This document shows positions 34,695 to 43,366 of a stretch of 64,000 nt of DNA, piece after piece. This stretch comes from an uncultured Opitutia bacterium (lineage in GTDB: Bacteria > Verrucomicrobiota > Verrucomicrobiia > Opitutales > Opitutaceae). The first letter of the stretch is position 1. The number at the start of each line of letters is the position of its first letter. The notes under the pieces are model-generated. The model saw nothing but the letters and a program-made list of their open reading frames with translations, searched no databases and was not told the DNA's origin. The stretch spans positions 1 to 64,000 of the forward strand of contig CAITWF010000051.1 of the NCBI GenBank assembly GCA_903896015.1, read 5' to 3'. The translations under genes and the position numbers were made by a program.

Positions 34695-36082
34695 GGCTTC
34701 GGCGCGCCTCCCCGCGCATCGAAGTAATCCGCTAGGGCGTAAGCCCGCTCGTTGATTCGCTTCGTCGCGGCGAGGAGGTCGGCATACGGCGCGTAGCGAC
34801 TGCTCAGCAGGCCTTTGTTCGAATCCTGATTCGAAGGATCGGCGCGCGTGTCGGCCGGGTCGTTGTCGATGTATTTAAACCAGTGCCAGCCGACGCACAC
34901 GCGCGACTCCAGCAGCCCGAGCGTGAAGTTTTCGTAGAAGCGACCGCGGTCGGCCTGCGTTTTCACGAGCCAACCGGCACCCGTCGTATTCCCGAGGCCC
35001 GAGTCCAGGCCCTTGGCATACCACTCAGTAATAAGGCACGGGCGGCCCGACTCGTGCTCCCACATCGCGAGCCGATCGGGGGCGGGCGTCCAGGCATTGT
35101 AGTAGTTCACCGCGACGACATCGAGATGCTTGCCGGCGGTGCGAAACACCTCCGGAAAACGCAACGCAGCACCGTGGATGCGTGAGCCGAGAAAGAGGTG
35201 GTTTGGATCGTATGTGCGGATCGCGCGACCGACGACCGCGAAATAGCGATCGACGACGACGGCGAGAAAATCCTGCTGATCGCTTTCCGAGATGTCGCGG
35301 GCGGTCGCGGTGGCGCCATGGCGATCGTGGAGAAATTTTTCCGCGGCCGCGTGGCCGGGATCGGCGTCGGGCAGCGCAAGATAGTTGGCGAGCGCCTCGC
35401 GTTTAAAGGGCAGCTCGTTGTCCGAAAAATGCCCGAGCAGGTGCGGGTCGTCCTTGGTGGCGGCAAGCTGCTTCGCGTGTTCGTCGCAAAATTTTTCGAA
35501 GCCCGGATCGAAAACGAAGATACAGTCCTTCGGATAACCAGTATGGCCGGGCTGCTGGAACGTGCCACCGCGCACGTGGCCGTAGGCGCTCATGAAATTC
35601 CAGATGCGCGTGTAGGCGAGCGGCGCGGCGACGGCGGCCAGATGCTCCGTGTCGGACCACGCGCCAAGGCCGTTGAAGGAAAACGCGCGGAGCCAGTCCG
35701 TCGTCTGCGTCGCCCACTGCGCCTCACCGCCGAATTTCTCAGCGAACGCCGCCCGCGAACCGGGCGTGCGTTGCGGCGTGACCGAGACGACGCCCTTATG
35801 GATAAACAGCCCGCCAAGCGGATCGACGAGCCACCAGCGGCCGGCAATTTTTTCGACGCGGAAAAATCCCGTCGCCTTGACGGTGCGGTGCGCGAGGCCG
35901 CCATAATCATCGAGATCGGCGTCAGCGTTCGCTGCGATTGCGGTGGGAAGATCGGCGAGGGTGCGCGTGTCGTAGGTCTTCCACGGACCCGCCGGCTTGG
36001 CGGCGACTTCGACCGGGACGGTCGCGCGCAACGTCGCCGCGAGAAGAAGCAGAACGGGGCAAAGGGTTTTCACAGGGAGCAT
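34691..36082 (-). CDS. Agarase-like glycoside hydrolase (clan A, GH50-like)
   Basis: The 463-residue protein starts with a signal peptide (MLPVKTLCPVLLLLAATLRA) and has a TIM-barrel of clan A. The block GFFRVEKIAGRWWLVDPLGG is typical of GH50-type agarases and relatives. The acid/base Glu is likely in HFSDNELPF and the nucleophile in CLITEWYAKG. Lengths of GH50 enzymes are usually longer (with extra beta-sandwich), so this may be a related subfamily rather than a true agarase. A TTG start at 36094 is possible, but the ATG at 36082 begins the signal peptide. The gene is 8 bases after the GDSL esterase gene and overlaps the next by 4 bases. Confidence 0.75.
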   Translation of the reverse strand: MLPVKTLCPVLLLLAATLRATVPVEVAAKPAGPWKTYDTRTLADLPTAIAANADADLDDYGGLAHRTVKATGFFRVEKIAGRWWLVDPLGGLFIHKGVVSVTPQRTPGSRAAFAEKFGGEAQWATQTTDWLRAFSFNGLGAWSDTEHLAAVAAPLAYTRIWNFMSAYGHVRGGTFQQPGHTGYPKDCIFVFDPGFEKFCDEHAKQLAATKDDPHLLGHFSDNELPFKREALANYLALPDADPGHAAAEKFLHDRHGATATARDISESDQQDFLAVVVDRYFAVVGRAIRTYDPNHLFLGSRIHGAALRFPEVFRTAGKHLDVVAVNYYNAWTPAPDRLAMWEHESGRPCLITEWYAKGLDSGLGNTTGAGWLVKTQADRGRFYENFTLGLLESRVCVGWHWFKYIDNDPADTRADPSNQDSNKGLLSSRYAPYADLLAATKRINERAYALADYFDARGGAPKP

Positions 36083-36090
36083 GACGCAAC

Positions 36091-36852
36091 TCAACGGCCC
36101 CCCGTTTCACCCGCCGCCACTTCCGCCCAGGCGGCGGCGACCACCGGCTTAACAATCGCGGTGAACTCGCTGTAGGCCGGCGGAAAATAGTGGAGCTTGT
36201 CCGGCTTATAGAACTCCATGCGCGGCTCGCCGTCGGGCCGGAAGACGGCCGGATTAAGATCGACGAACGTGCAGTGCGGCGTAACTGCGCAGAGTTCGCG
36301 CACGAGCCGGTTGGCCGTTTCGACGTCGGGCCAGCGGGCGCGCTTGTCGGGCGCCTTGATGATTGAGGCGAACACAAAACGTGTGTCGGGCAGCGCGGTG
36401 CGCAGCTTTTGGAGGAAGTCATGCACCCGCGCAAAGATCGCCTCGGCAGACTCTCCGCCGTTGATGTCGTTGCTGCCGCAATAGTAGACGACGACTTTCG
36501 GCGCGAGCGGATTCACCAGCAAATCGAAGCGCTCCAGCACATCGCTGGTGCGCGAGCCACCAAAAGCACGGTTGCGCACGGGCAACGGCGCGAGGTCGGT
36601 GCGCACCGTCGTCCAGAGACGAAAGATGCTGGAGCCCATGAAGAGAATTTTTCCCGGCGCGACCGGGTCGGCCTTTTCGGCCTCGATCATCTTTTGGATA
36701 TCGGGCTCGAAACGACCGGCCTTCGTTGGATGCGCGGCGGCGTAGGCGCGCCCCTGGGCAAGCGCCGAGTTAAGCGTCGGAGGAAGCTCGGCCGCCGTCA
36801 GCGAGAACGCTGCACCGAATACGCACGCGATCGTTAGGAATCGAGATTTCAT
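36091..36852 (-). CDS. GDSL-type SGNH esterase
   Basis: The 253-residue exported enzyme (signal peptide 1-21) is an SGNH hydrolase. Block I is ILFMGSSIFRLW, with Ser75 as likely nucleophile in a GSS variant of GDS; Gly is in NRAFGGSRTSD, Asn in YYCGSNDINGG, and Asp-x-x-His in KPDKLHYFPP. Such enzymes remove acetyl or other acyl groups from polysaccharides. It lies directly after the malonate transporter gene madM (14-base gap), and together with the second esterase at 31405 it is a good candidate for release of malonyl groups. That substrate is inferred from context only. Confidence 0.88.
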   Translation of the reverse strand: MKSRFLTIACVFGAAFSLTAAELPPTLNSALAQGRAYAAAHPTKAGRFEPDIQKMIEAEKADPVAPGKILFMGSSIFRLWTTVRTDLAPLPVRNRAFGGSRTSDVLERFDLLVNPLAPKVVVYYCGSNDINGGESAEAIFARVHDFLQKLRTALPDTRFVFASIIKAPDKRARWPDVETANRLVRELCAVTPHCTFVDLNPAVFRPDGEPRMEFYKPDKLHYFPPAYSEFTAIVKPVVAAAWAEVAAGETGGR

Positions 36853-36866
36853 GGGAGGAGAAGGCG

Positions 36867-37634
36867 TCAGACCCGCAAAAGCGCGCGCACCGCGAGAAAA
36901 AGTGCCGACGGCCCGAGCAGGCAGCCGAGTCCAGTATAAAAGGTGGCTGCCATAATCCCGTAGGGCACGAGTTTCGGGTCAGTCGCGGCCAGACCGGCGG
37001 AAACCCCGCTGTGCGTGCCCATCGTGGCACCGTAAACCATCGCGGTGTGGGGATTATCGAGTCCGATTTTTTTGGCGAGCAGCGGCGTTGCGATCATCAC
37101 GACGATCGACTTCACCAAGCCGGCGGCGATGCTCAAAGCCATCGCCTCGGAACTCGCGCCGAGCGAGGCTCCCGTGACCGGACCGACGATGTAGGTCACC
37201 GCGCCGGCGGCGATCGTCGTCACGCTCACCGCATCGTGGTAGCCAAAGACCACCGCGATGACCGCGCCGCACGCAAACGAAACGAGCACCCCTGAGAACA
37301 AACCAATCACGACGGGGAGTCCGGACTTTTTTAGCTCCGAAAAACTTGCGCCAAACGCAGTCGCGACGATCGCGAAATCGCGCAGCATCGCGCCGCCCAT
37401 CAGGCCGACGCCCGCAAACATCGGCACGTCCGCGAGACCGTTTTTTCCACCTGTGATCATGCCGCCCACATAGGCCAGCACCAGCCCGCCAAACACCGCG
37501 AGCGCCGAGCCGTGCAGCCGCCCGCGTGTGAGCCGCGTAGAAATAAAATACGACAATCCCATCAACGCCCCCACGAGGGCGAAGGCCGTGAGCAGACCGT
37601 TCTTGAGCAGCGATTGTCGGAGCAGTTCAATCAT
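36867..37634 (-). CDS. madM: Malonate transporter subunit MadM
   Basis: The 255-residue integral membrane protein has about 8-9 helices and matches MadM strongly: LLKNGLLTAFALVGALMGLS at the start, GLMGGAMLRDFAIVATAFGA, TYIVGPVTGASLGASSEAMA and LAATDPKLVPYGIMAATFYT near the end. In Malonomonas rubra MadL and MadM together import malonate with sodium or protons. A clear ribosome site (GAGGAG) precedes its ATG. MadL lies 10 bases upstream. Here the pair sits among polysaccharide genes instead of a malonate decarboxylase cluster, which is unusual. Specificity for malonate is assumed from family identity and from matB next door. Confidence 0.9.
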   Translation of the reverse strand: MIELLRQSLLKNGLLTAFALVGALMGLSYFISTRLTRGRLHGSALAVFGGLVLAYVGGMITGGKNGLADVPMFAGVGLMGGAMLRDFAIVATAFGASFSELKKSGLPVVIGLFSGVLVSFACGAVIAVVFGYHDAVSVTTIAAGAVTYIVGPVTGASLGASSEAMALSIAAGLVKSIVVMIATPLLAKKIGLDNPHTAMVYGATMGTHSGVSAGLAATDPKLVPYGIMAATFYTGLGCLLGPSALFLAVRALLRV

Positions 37635-37644
37635 GCGCGGCTCC

Positions 37645-38004
37645 TCATTTTGGCCGCCCGAGCCGGGCGAGCGCCGGAATCATCGCGAAACTGATCGCCG
37701 TGCCCGCCACGCCTGCAAGAATCGCGAGCGGGCCGCCCTTCACCGAAGCGAGTACGTTTTGCTGTGCAGCCATCGCGACAACGATCGGGATATACATGTT
37801 ACTCCAAAACACGACGCCGGCGGCCGAAGGCGGCGTGAACCGGCCTCGCGCTTTCAACCAGTCCGTGGAAAAAATCAGCAGCAACATCGCGAAGCCCACG
37901 CCACCGATGTTGGCCTTCACGCCGAGCAACGCCCCGAGTTCATCTCCCAGGGTCAATCCGACGAGCGTGGAAACCGCCAGCAGCGCTACGCCGTAAATGG
38001 TCAT
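37645..38004 (-). CDS. madL: Malonate transporter subunit MadL
   Basis: The 119-residue small membrane protein starts at ATG 38004 (MTIYGVALLAVSTLVGLTLG). It contains LLGVKANIGGVGFAMLLLI and SNMYIPIVVAMAAQQNVLA, both characteristic of MadL, and about four transmembrane helices. It works with MadM, whose gene follows after 10 bases. The frame continues upstream to 38235 with an Arg-rich, non-membrane sequence that lies opposite to matB coding sequence, so the later start is correct. Its start is 7 bases after the matB stop, so matB, madL and madM are almost certainly cotranscribed. Confidence 0.9.
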   Translation of the reverse strand: MTIYGVALLAVSTLVGLTLGDELGALLGVKANIGGVGFAMLLLIFSTDWLKARGRFTPPSAAGVVFWSNMYIPIVVAMAAQQNVLASVKGGPLAILAGVAGTAISFAMIPALARLGRPK

Positions 38005-38011
38005 GGCTGCT

Positions 38012-39475
38012 TCATCTTTTCCACGGGGGCAGCAGACGTTTTTGCACCTTGCCGAGCGCCGTGCGCGGAAGAGCATCGATACGGACGAAGGCGCGCGGCT
38101 GCTTGAACGACGCGAGCTGCGAACGCAGCCGTGCGGCCGCAGCCGCCTCGTCAAAAATCGCCTCTTCGACCACAACGTAGGCGACCGGCACCTCGCCGCG
38201 CACCGGATCGGGGGCGCCGACCACGGCCGCTTCATGCACGCCGGGCTGCTCGAGAATCAGCTCCTCGATCTCGCGTGGGTAGATGTTGAAGCCGCCCGAA
38301 ATGATCAGATCGCTGCGGCGGCCTTGGAGCGTGATGTAACCGTCGGTCGCCCGCACGCCCACATCGCCCGTACGAAACCAGCCGTCGCGCCACGCAGCGG
38401 ACGTCGCGTCGGGGCGACGCCAGTAGCCAGAGCAAACATTCGGTCCCTTCACCCAGAGTTCGCCACTCGTGCCGTCGGGCACAGGAGCGCCCGCTTCGTC
38501 GCAAATCTTCACTTCCACGTGCGGCAAAGGCAGTCCCACGGTGCCGGGGCGGCGTTCGCCGTCGAACGGGTTGCTCACATTCATCAGCGTCTCGGTCATG
38601 CCGTAGCGTTCAAGAATCACCGAGCCAAATCGCTGGCGGAATTTTTCGTGTACCTCGGCGGGCAGTGGCGCCGAGCCGGAGACCGCGAGCCGCAGCCGCG
38701 CGCCAAACGATCGCGCGAGCGGTTCAGGAATTTCCAGAAGCCGCACGAACATGGCCGGCACGCCGAAGAACAGCGTGGGCTGGTAGGACTCAAACCATAG
38801 CGGCGCCTGCAAATATTCAAAACGCTCCGTGAGCCGCATGTGGCAGCCGCTGAAGAGCCAGCAATGCACTCCGTTCGCGAGCCCGTGCACATGAAACAAC
38901 GGCAACGTCGCGAGGTAACGATCCGCTTCGGTGATGCGCCAGGCGTTGACGAGCGACTGGCCGTTGGCGGCGAAGTTTCCGTGCGTGAGCACCGCGCCCT
39001 TCGATGCACCCGTCGTGCCCGACGTGTAGATCAGCGCGAGTGGTGTGTCAGCCGCTCCTCCAACGGCCTGCCGATCGGAAGCGTGCGTCGCCGCTTCGGT
39101 TGCGAGCGAATCGACATCCCACACGGGCACACCCGCCGGGAGATACGTGGCCATGTCGCGCGAGGTCACCACCGCCACCGGCTCCGCGTCGGTAAGAATA
39201 TGCCGCAACTCGCGCTCGCGATAGAGCACGTTCACCGGCACGAGCACCACGCCGAGCTTCACCGCCGCCAGCCAGAGATCGATCACCTCGACGCGGTTTT
39301 GCAGGAAGAACGCGAGCCGATCGCCGTGCTTGAGTCCGCGCGCGCGCAGCAGATGGGCGACGCGATTGCTGCGCGCCTCAAGATCGCCGAAAGAAAACGC
39401 CGCTCCGCCAAATTCCAGCGCCGTCCGCGCGGCGCGGCCGAGCAATGAACGGTCTATGAGTGATAGCAGCGACAT
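38012..39475 (-). CDS. matB: Malonyl-CoA synthetase (acyl-CoA ligase MatB type)
   Basis: The 487-residue ANL-family ligase makes malonyl-CoA from malonate, ATP and CoA in the cytoplasm. Core motifs are present: ATP loop YTSGTTGASKGAV, A5 ERYGMTETLMNVSNPFDG, A7 GWFRTGDVG, hinge GRRSDLIISGGFNIYP and the catalytic Lys in PRTALGKVQKR. The text SNPFDGERRPGTVG right after A5 is a hallmark of malonyl-CoA synthetases; the Arg there binds the free carboxylate of malonate. Start ATG 39475 is 10 bases after the upstream glycosidase stop; the frame runs on to 39550 without reason. Product malonyl-CoA could feed fatty-acid synthesis; no malonyl-CoA decarboxylase is present in this window. Confidence 0.88.
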   Translation of the reverse strand: MSLLSLIDRSLLGRAARTALEFGGAAFSFGDLEARSNRVAHLLRARGLKHGDRLAFFLQNRVEVIDLWLAAVKLGVVLVPVNVLYRERELRHILTDAEPVAVVTSRDMATYLPAGVPVWDVDSLATEAATHASDRQAVGGAADTPLALIYTSGTTGASKGAVLTHGNFAANGQSLVNAWRITEADRYLATLPLFHVHGLANGVHCWLFSGCHMRLTERFEYLQAPLWFESYQPTLFFGVPAMFVRLLEIPEPLARSFGARLRLAVSGSAPLPAEVHEKFRQRFGSVILERYGMTETLMNVSNPFDGERRPGTVGLPLPHVEVKICDEAGAPVPDGTSGELWVKGPNVCSGYWRRPDATSAAWRDGWFRTGDVGVRATDGYITLQGRRSDLIISGGFNIYPREIEELILEQPGVHEAAVVGAPDPVRGEVPVAYVVVEEAIFDEAAAAARLRSQLASFKQPRAFVRIDALPRTALGKVQKRLLPPWKR

Positions 39476-39485
39476 GGTGCGAAAG

Positions 39486-41039
39486 TCAGAATTGGGGAAC
39501 AGCCTCGCCATCGGGCGTAGTGCGCGTGGTGGAGAATTTGATTTCACCACGCTCCACGATCACGAGCGGAAAATCGAACAACGGAAGATCGGAAAAGATC
39601 ACCGCCCCCGCTTCGACGCGCGGCGGCTGGAGCGTGCGCACCGAGCCGTCGAGGGGATTGACGATAACGGGCTCCTCAAAGCTGAGCCCTGCACCGCGCA
39701 GCTCAATGCGCGCCGGGCGCGGCGTGTATTCCTGAGGCTGCCAGGGCAGCCAGTAGGCGACCAACGCGGCGCCGTCCTTCGCGCGATAGGCCGCAACCAA
39801 CGGGATCGACGGGTATGCGTCGTCCGACTCACCGATGCCGTTGAACTGACCGGGCGAGAGCACGCGCACGGCGGTGCGCCCGTCAAAGTCGACCGGCAGG
39901 TATCGGCCGTCGAACACCGCGCAGAGATTTTGATAGGCGTAAAACGCGGGCTTGGGTTTGAGTCCCGGGTTGGCCAGGAGGCATTTTTCGTTCACCCCAT
40001 TGCCGCGCACCCGACGACCGGTGGCTTCCGCCGGGTAACCGAGCAGGTGGTCGACGGACTTCAACTCCGGGCGCTGCTGCCGATCCGCCCGGTTGCCACC
40101 GTCGTAGAGTTTGAAAAAATTACTCAGCGAGCACCGCATGAAAAACGTGTCCACGAATGCCTGCCGTAACAGCCACTTCGCCTGCACCGTCTCACCCCAC
40201 GGGCTGACGCCACGAAAGTCCTTCGTGCTGCTCGCCGAGGGGTAGCCACACTCGCCCTGCCAAAGGGCCAGCTTCGAATTGTGCGCGCGGAGTGCAGCCC
40301 AGGTTTCGTCCGCGAAATAAATCCGCGCCTCGGGGAGTGCGGCGTAATTATGAAACGAAACGACATTGACCGCGTGGTCTGTGTCCTCCGCGAGAAACCC
40401 CGCAATGAACTTCGGATCGAGGCCCGCGAGTGCCCCCGCGATGATGACGGCCTCCGGCTGCGCGCGACGAATCCGCGCGGCCGTCAGGCGGACGAGCTTG
40501 CCATAGGCGGCAGCGTCCGGCGGCGCGCCCCAGTAGGCGTAGTGATTCGGCTCGTTCCAGATTTCCCAGTGGGTCACCCGTTCTTTCGCGTGAGCCACGG
40601 CGGCATCAACGTAGCGCAGCCACGCCTCCATCGCCGTCCCATCCAGGACCGGTGGTGCCGGCTTCACGCCGTAAATCAGCCGCCAATCGGGATCGGGGTT
40701 GGGAATGGTGCCGGAGTAGAGCTTGTTGCCATTGCTCAGACACACGAACGGCGTGATGCCGTTAGCACGCGCGGCGTTCACCGGCTCGTCCAACGACGAA
40801 AAATCGTAGCGATCTTTTTCGCGCTCGATGGCCGGCCACGCAGCCAGGAAGCGCGTCCACTTCACGCCGATCTCGCCCGCGCGATTGAAGAGCGTGACGC
40901 GCTCGTTGTCGCCGGCCTGGACGCCCCACGGCGAATCGGCAATGTCGGCCGAGCGGTGTGGCACCACGTAGCCGAGCGGTGCCGCAACCGCGGCGGACAA
41001 CATGAGCAGCGCGACGAGCGCGAGTGGACGCGGCAGCAT
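39486..41039 (-). CDS. Clan-A glycoside hydrolase (GH39/GH5-like)
   Basis: This 517-residue exported enzyme (signal peptide 1-19) has a TIM barrel with acid/base Glu in HWEIWNEPNHYAYWG and nucleophile Glu in LALWQGECGYPS, followed by a C-terminal beta-sandwich. The spacing and the IWNEPN motif fit GH39 and related retaining families (beta-xylosidase, iduronidase, beta-glucosidase types). The sugar removed cannot be told. It is the second gene of the ten-gene unit, 4 bases after the TonB receptor and 10 before matB. Placing a ligase between glycosidases supports one shared function for the whole set. Confidence 0.82.
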   Translation of the reverse strand: MLPRPLALVALLMLSAAVAAPLGYVVPHRSADIADSPWGVQAGDNERVTLFNRAGEIGVKWTRFLAAWPAIEREKDRYDFSSLDEPVNAARANGITPFVCLSNGNKLYSGTIPNPDPDWRLIYGVKPAPPVLDGTAMEAWLRYVDAAVAHAKERVTHWEIWNEPNHYAYWGAPPDAAAYGKLVRLTAARIRRAQPEAVIIAGALAGLDPKFIAGFLAEDTDHAVNVVSFHNYAALPEARIYFADETWAALRAHNSKLALWQGECGYPSASSTKDFRGVSPWGETVQAKWLLRQAFVDTFFMRCSLSNFFKLYDGGNRADRQQRPELKSVDHLLGYPAEATGRRVRGNGVNEKCLLANPGLKPKPAFYAYQNLCAVFDGRYLPVDFDGRTAVRVLSPGQFNGIGESDDAYPSIPLVAAYRAKDGAALVAYWLPWQPQEYTPRPARIELRGAGLSFEEPVIVNPLDGSVRTLQPPRVEAGAVIFSDLPLFDFPLVIVERGEIKFSTTRTTPDGEAVPQF

Positions 41040-41043
41040 CGGT

Positions 41044-43302
41044 TCAGAAGCGCGCGCCGACGGTAACCGATGTCGTGCGCGGCGCGCCGCGAGCTTGGAA
41101 GCCCTCCCAGTATTGGAGGTTCGTCACGTTCTGCACGCGCACGCCAAAGGTGAGGCGCTTGTTCCAGATTGTCGTGCGATAGTTCGCGCCCACGTCCTGC
41201 CGCGTAAAGCCCGGCACGGTGGGCCGGCGGCTGTCGCGAAACACAAAGCTCTGCGTCAGCGAAAGGCCTTTGAGCCAGGTATTCTTGAACTCATATTTGT
41301 GGAAGAAGCTCCACGACTCGCGGCCGGGGCCCTGCGAAACCGGACCGCCCACCGCCGAGGGCGTCGATTTGTTGGCCGTCACAAACGCGTGCAGGTTCGT
41401 GTAGGTCGCGGCGATTTGGTAACCGTCCACAACCTTGACCATGAAGTCAGACTCCCAGCCTTTCGAGCGCGCGGACTGATCCTGCGTGCTGCGGGCGCCC
41501 GTCACCACATTTGGATCGAGGCCGGCCGCGATGATCTCATTTGTGGAGACCTGGCGCACGAGGTTGAGCTGATCGATCATGAAGCCGGCAGCATTGACGT
41601 TAATCCTATCTTGCCAGAACGAACCCTTGAGACCGACGTCGTAGCCGTGCCCCTCGACCTGCTGGGTCAGTGGGTTGCCGAACATATCGATCGAACTCTG
41701 CGGCACGCCGGCAAACGAACGGCTGTAGGACGAATAGAGCGAGAGATCCTTCGACATGCCATAGACTGCGCCGAGAGTCGGCGAATTGGCCTTTTCAAAG
41801 AGCTTTTGATAGCGACCGATGGCGGTCGTCGCGATCGGGTTGGAGAGCACAATGGTGCCTTCGTCGTGGCGCAGGCCGAGTAGCAGGTGCGCGCGATCGT
41901 TGAACATCCCGATGACGTTGGTGAACGCGAGCGCGCGGCGGTGCATTTTATTGTTAAGCCGGTTTTGCGGGAGCGTGTAGCGGGTCGGGTCTAGCATCTG
42001 CGTCCAAGCCGGCTGATCGGTGGCGCCAAAAGTGTAGGCCGTGAGCGCGGGCGTATTGTCGCGATTGCGCACGTCATCGGTATCGACGTATTCACCCTCG
42101 AGCACCGCTTGGTGCGTGAGGCCCCAGTATTTGAACTTACCAAGCAAATCGACGAGGGCCGAGTAGGTCGGAACAGTCTCGTCATCGTTAGTAGAGGAGA
42201 GGGCATCAGTGCTCGGCACGGTGAGGCCGTTAACGACCTTGGTGCTGATCTGCGTGCCGCTGAGACGGAGATCGTCGCGGTGGACGCTCGAGAAATTTCC
42301 GGCGATTCGCAGTGACAACATGTCGTTAAAGCGGTGCTGGATTTGGTTGGAGGCCCGCAGTTGGTGCTCGGTACGGCGGTTGTTGGGCCCGAGGGGGCTG
42401 AAGTCCCAGGGAATGAAGGTGCCGTTGAGGTTGAGGCCGTTGATGTCGCCGTTGCCGTGCCACGTGAGGGCGTTGAGCGGCGAGGTCGAGGCGACCGTGC
42501 TGCGGGGCGAGGGCGGGCTCGCGACGTAGTCGAAATACTCGATCGTCGCGGTGTAGCGGGTGTTGTCGGCAATTTTGTAGGAGAGCGCGCCATAGAGGAC
42601 GGTGCGGTTGGACCACGCGTATTGTTGCCACGAGTCACCGGTCTGACGGACGAACACAAAGCGGGTTGCCAGCTTCTTGTTGATCGGGATCGAGGTGTCG
42701 ATTTCGCCGCGGCGCATGCCCCAGTTGTCGCCGCGCGCGGAGAACGACGCTTCCTGCTTGGGCCGCGGGAGCTTCGAGATCGAGTTGATTGCACCACCGG
42801 GCTCAGCGAGGCCGGAGAGGAGCGAACTCGGGCCCTTCACGACCTCGACGCGATCGATCGTCGCAGAGTCGTAGAGCATGCCGGCAAACGGCTCGCGCTG
42901 GCCGTCGCGGTAATTCTTGTTCTGCCGGAAGCCGCGGACCTGGTAGGTGTTGTTGTCGTTAGTCTGATCCTGACTGCCAACGTTGGTGATGCCGCTCATG
43001 TAGTCGGTCGCGTCGGTGAGGGTGAGCGCGCCTATGTCAGACAGAAACTCGCTGGTGATAACCTGCACGGAGCGCGGCAGATCGCGGAGATTGACGTTGG
43101 TGCGCGTGCCGGAGAGCGCGTTGGTCGCGACCCAGCCGGTGTTGTCATCGGCAACGGTGAATTCCGGGAGCGCGACGATTTCTTCGGCGGGCGGCGCGGC
43201 GGGCATCTTCGCCGGAGTCTGCGATTGCGCGCGCACATGGCTGGTGGCGATGAGCGCCATCGCCAGCGCGAGGGAAGCGAGGGAGGTTGTGGGGGATTTC
43301 AT
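41044..43302 (-). CDS. TonB-dependent receptor, first gene of the malonate/glycan operon
   Basis: The 752-residue outer-membrane receptor has a signal peptide (1-26, ending HVRAQ), a TonB-box-like VALPEFTV (43-50), a plug with LRDLPRSVQVITSEFLSD and VEVVKGPSSLLSGLAEPGG, and a barrel ending in Phe. It lacks the regulatory-like domain of the receptors at 1134 and 4902 and looks more like the FhuE/siderophore type, which in Opitutaceae is common also for glycan uptake. ATG 43302 starts the signal peptide; the frame extends to 43485 across the divergent LacI gene, which is unlikely. It should import the oligosaccharide or glycoside that the downstream enzymes process. Confidence 0.92.
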   Translation of the reverse strand: MKSPTTSLASLALAMALIATSHVRAQSQTPAKMPAAPPAEEIVALPEFTVADDNTGWVATNALSGTRTNVNLRDLPRSVQVITSEFLSDIGALTLTDATDYMSGITNVGSQDQTNDNNTYQVRGFRQNKNYRDGQREPFAGMLYDSATIDRVEVVKGPSSLLSGLAEPGGAINSISKLPRPKQEASFSARGDNWGMRRGEIDTSIPINKKLATRFVFVRQTGDSWQQYAWSNRTVLYGALSYKIADNTRYTATIEYFDYVASPPSPRSTVASTSPLNALTWHGNGDINGLNLNGTFIPWDFSPLGPNNRRTEHQLRASNQIQHRFNDMLSLRIAGNFSSVHRDDLRLSGTQISTKVVNGLTVPSTDALSSTNDDETVPTYSALVDLLGKFKYWGLTHQAVLEGEYVDTDDVRNRDNTPALTAYTFGATDQPAWTQMLDPTRYTLPQNRLNNKMHRRALAFTNVIGMFNDRAHLLLGLRHDEGTIVLSNPIATTAIGRYQKLFEKANSPTLGAVYGMSKDLSLYSSYSRSFAGVPQSSIDMFGNPLTQQVEGHGYDVGLKGSFWQDRINVNAAGFMIDQLNLVRQVSTNEIIAAGLDPNVVTGARSTQDQSARSKGWESDFMVKVVDGYQIAATYTNLHAFVTANKSTPSAVGGPVSQGPGRESWSFFHKYEFKNTWLKGLSLTQSFVFRDSRRPTVPGFTRQDVGANYRTTIWNKRLTFGVRVQNVTNLQYWEGFQARGAPRTTSVTVGARF

Positions 43303-43366
43303 GTTGGTTTGGTCAAAAAAAATTCCGCCATTGCGCCGGTCGGGTCGCCGTGCTCCGTAGGCTTTC
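43303..43366. promoter_or_regulatory. Divergent promoter region, receptor operon and LacI gene
   Basis: Only 64 bases separate the two divergent starts, so both promoters and any LacI operator must lie here or inside the genes. An A-tract (AAAAAAAA near 43315-43322) is present. I saw no clear palindromic operator. Confidence 0.5.

Noticed and set aside
38005-38235. Extended start of MadL
   Set aside because: The extra residues are Arg-rich and come from sequence coding for matB in another frame; the family starts at the MTIYG methionine.
43303-43366. LacI operator in the divergent region
   Set aside because: No symmetrical site with a central CG was visible; an operator may still exist but cannot be placed by eye.
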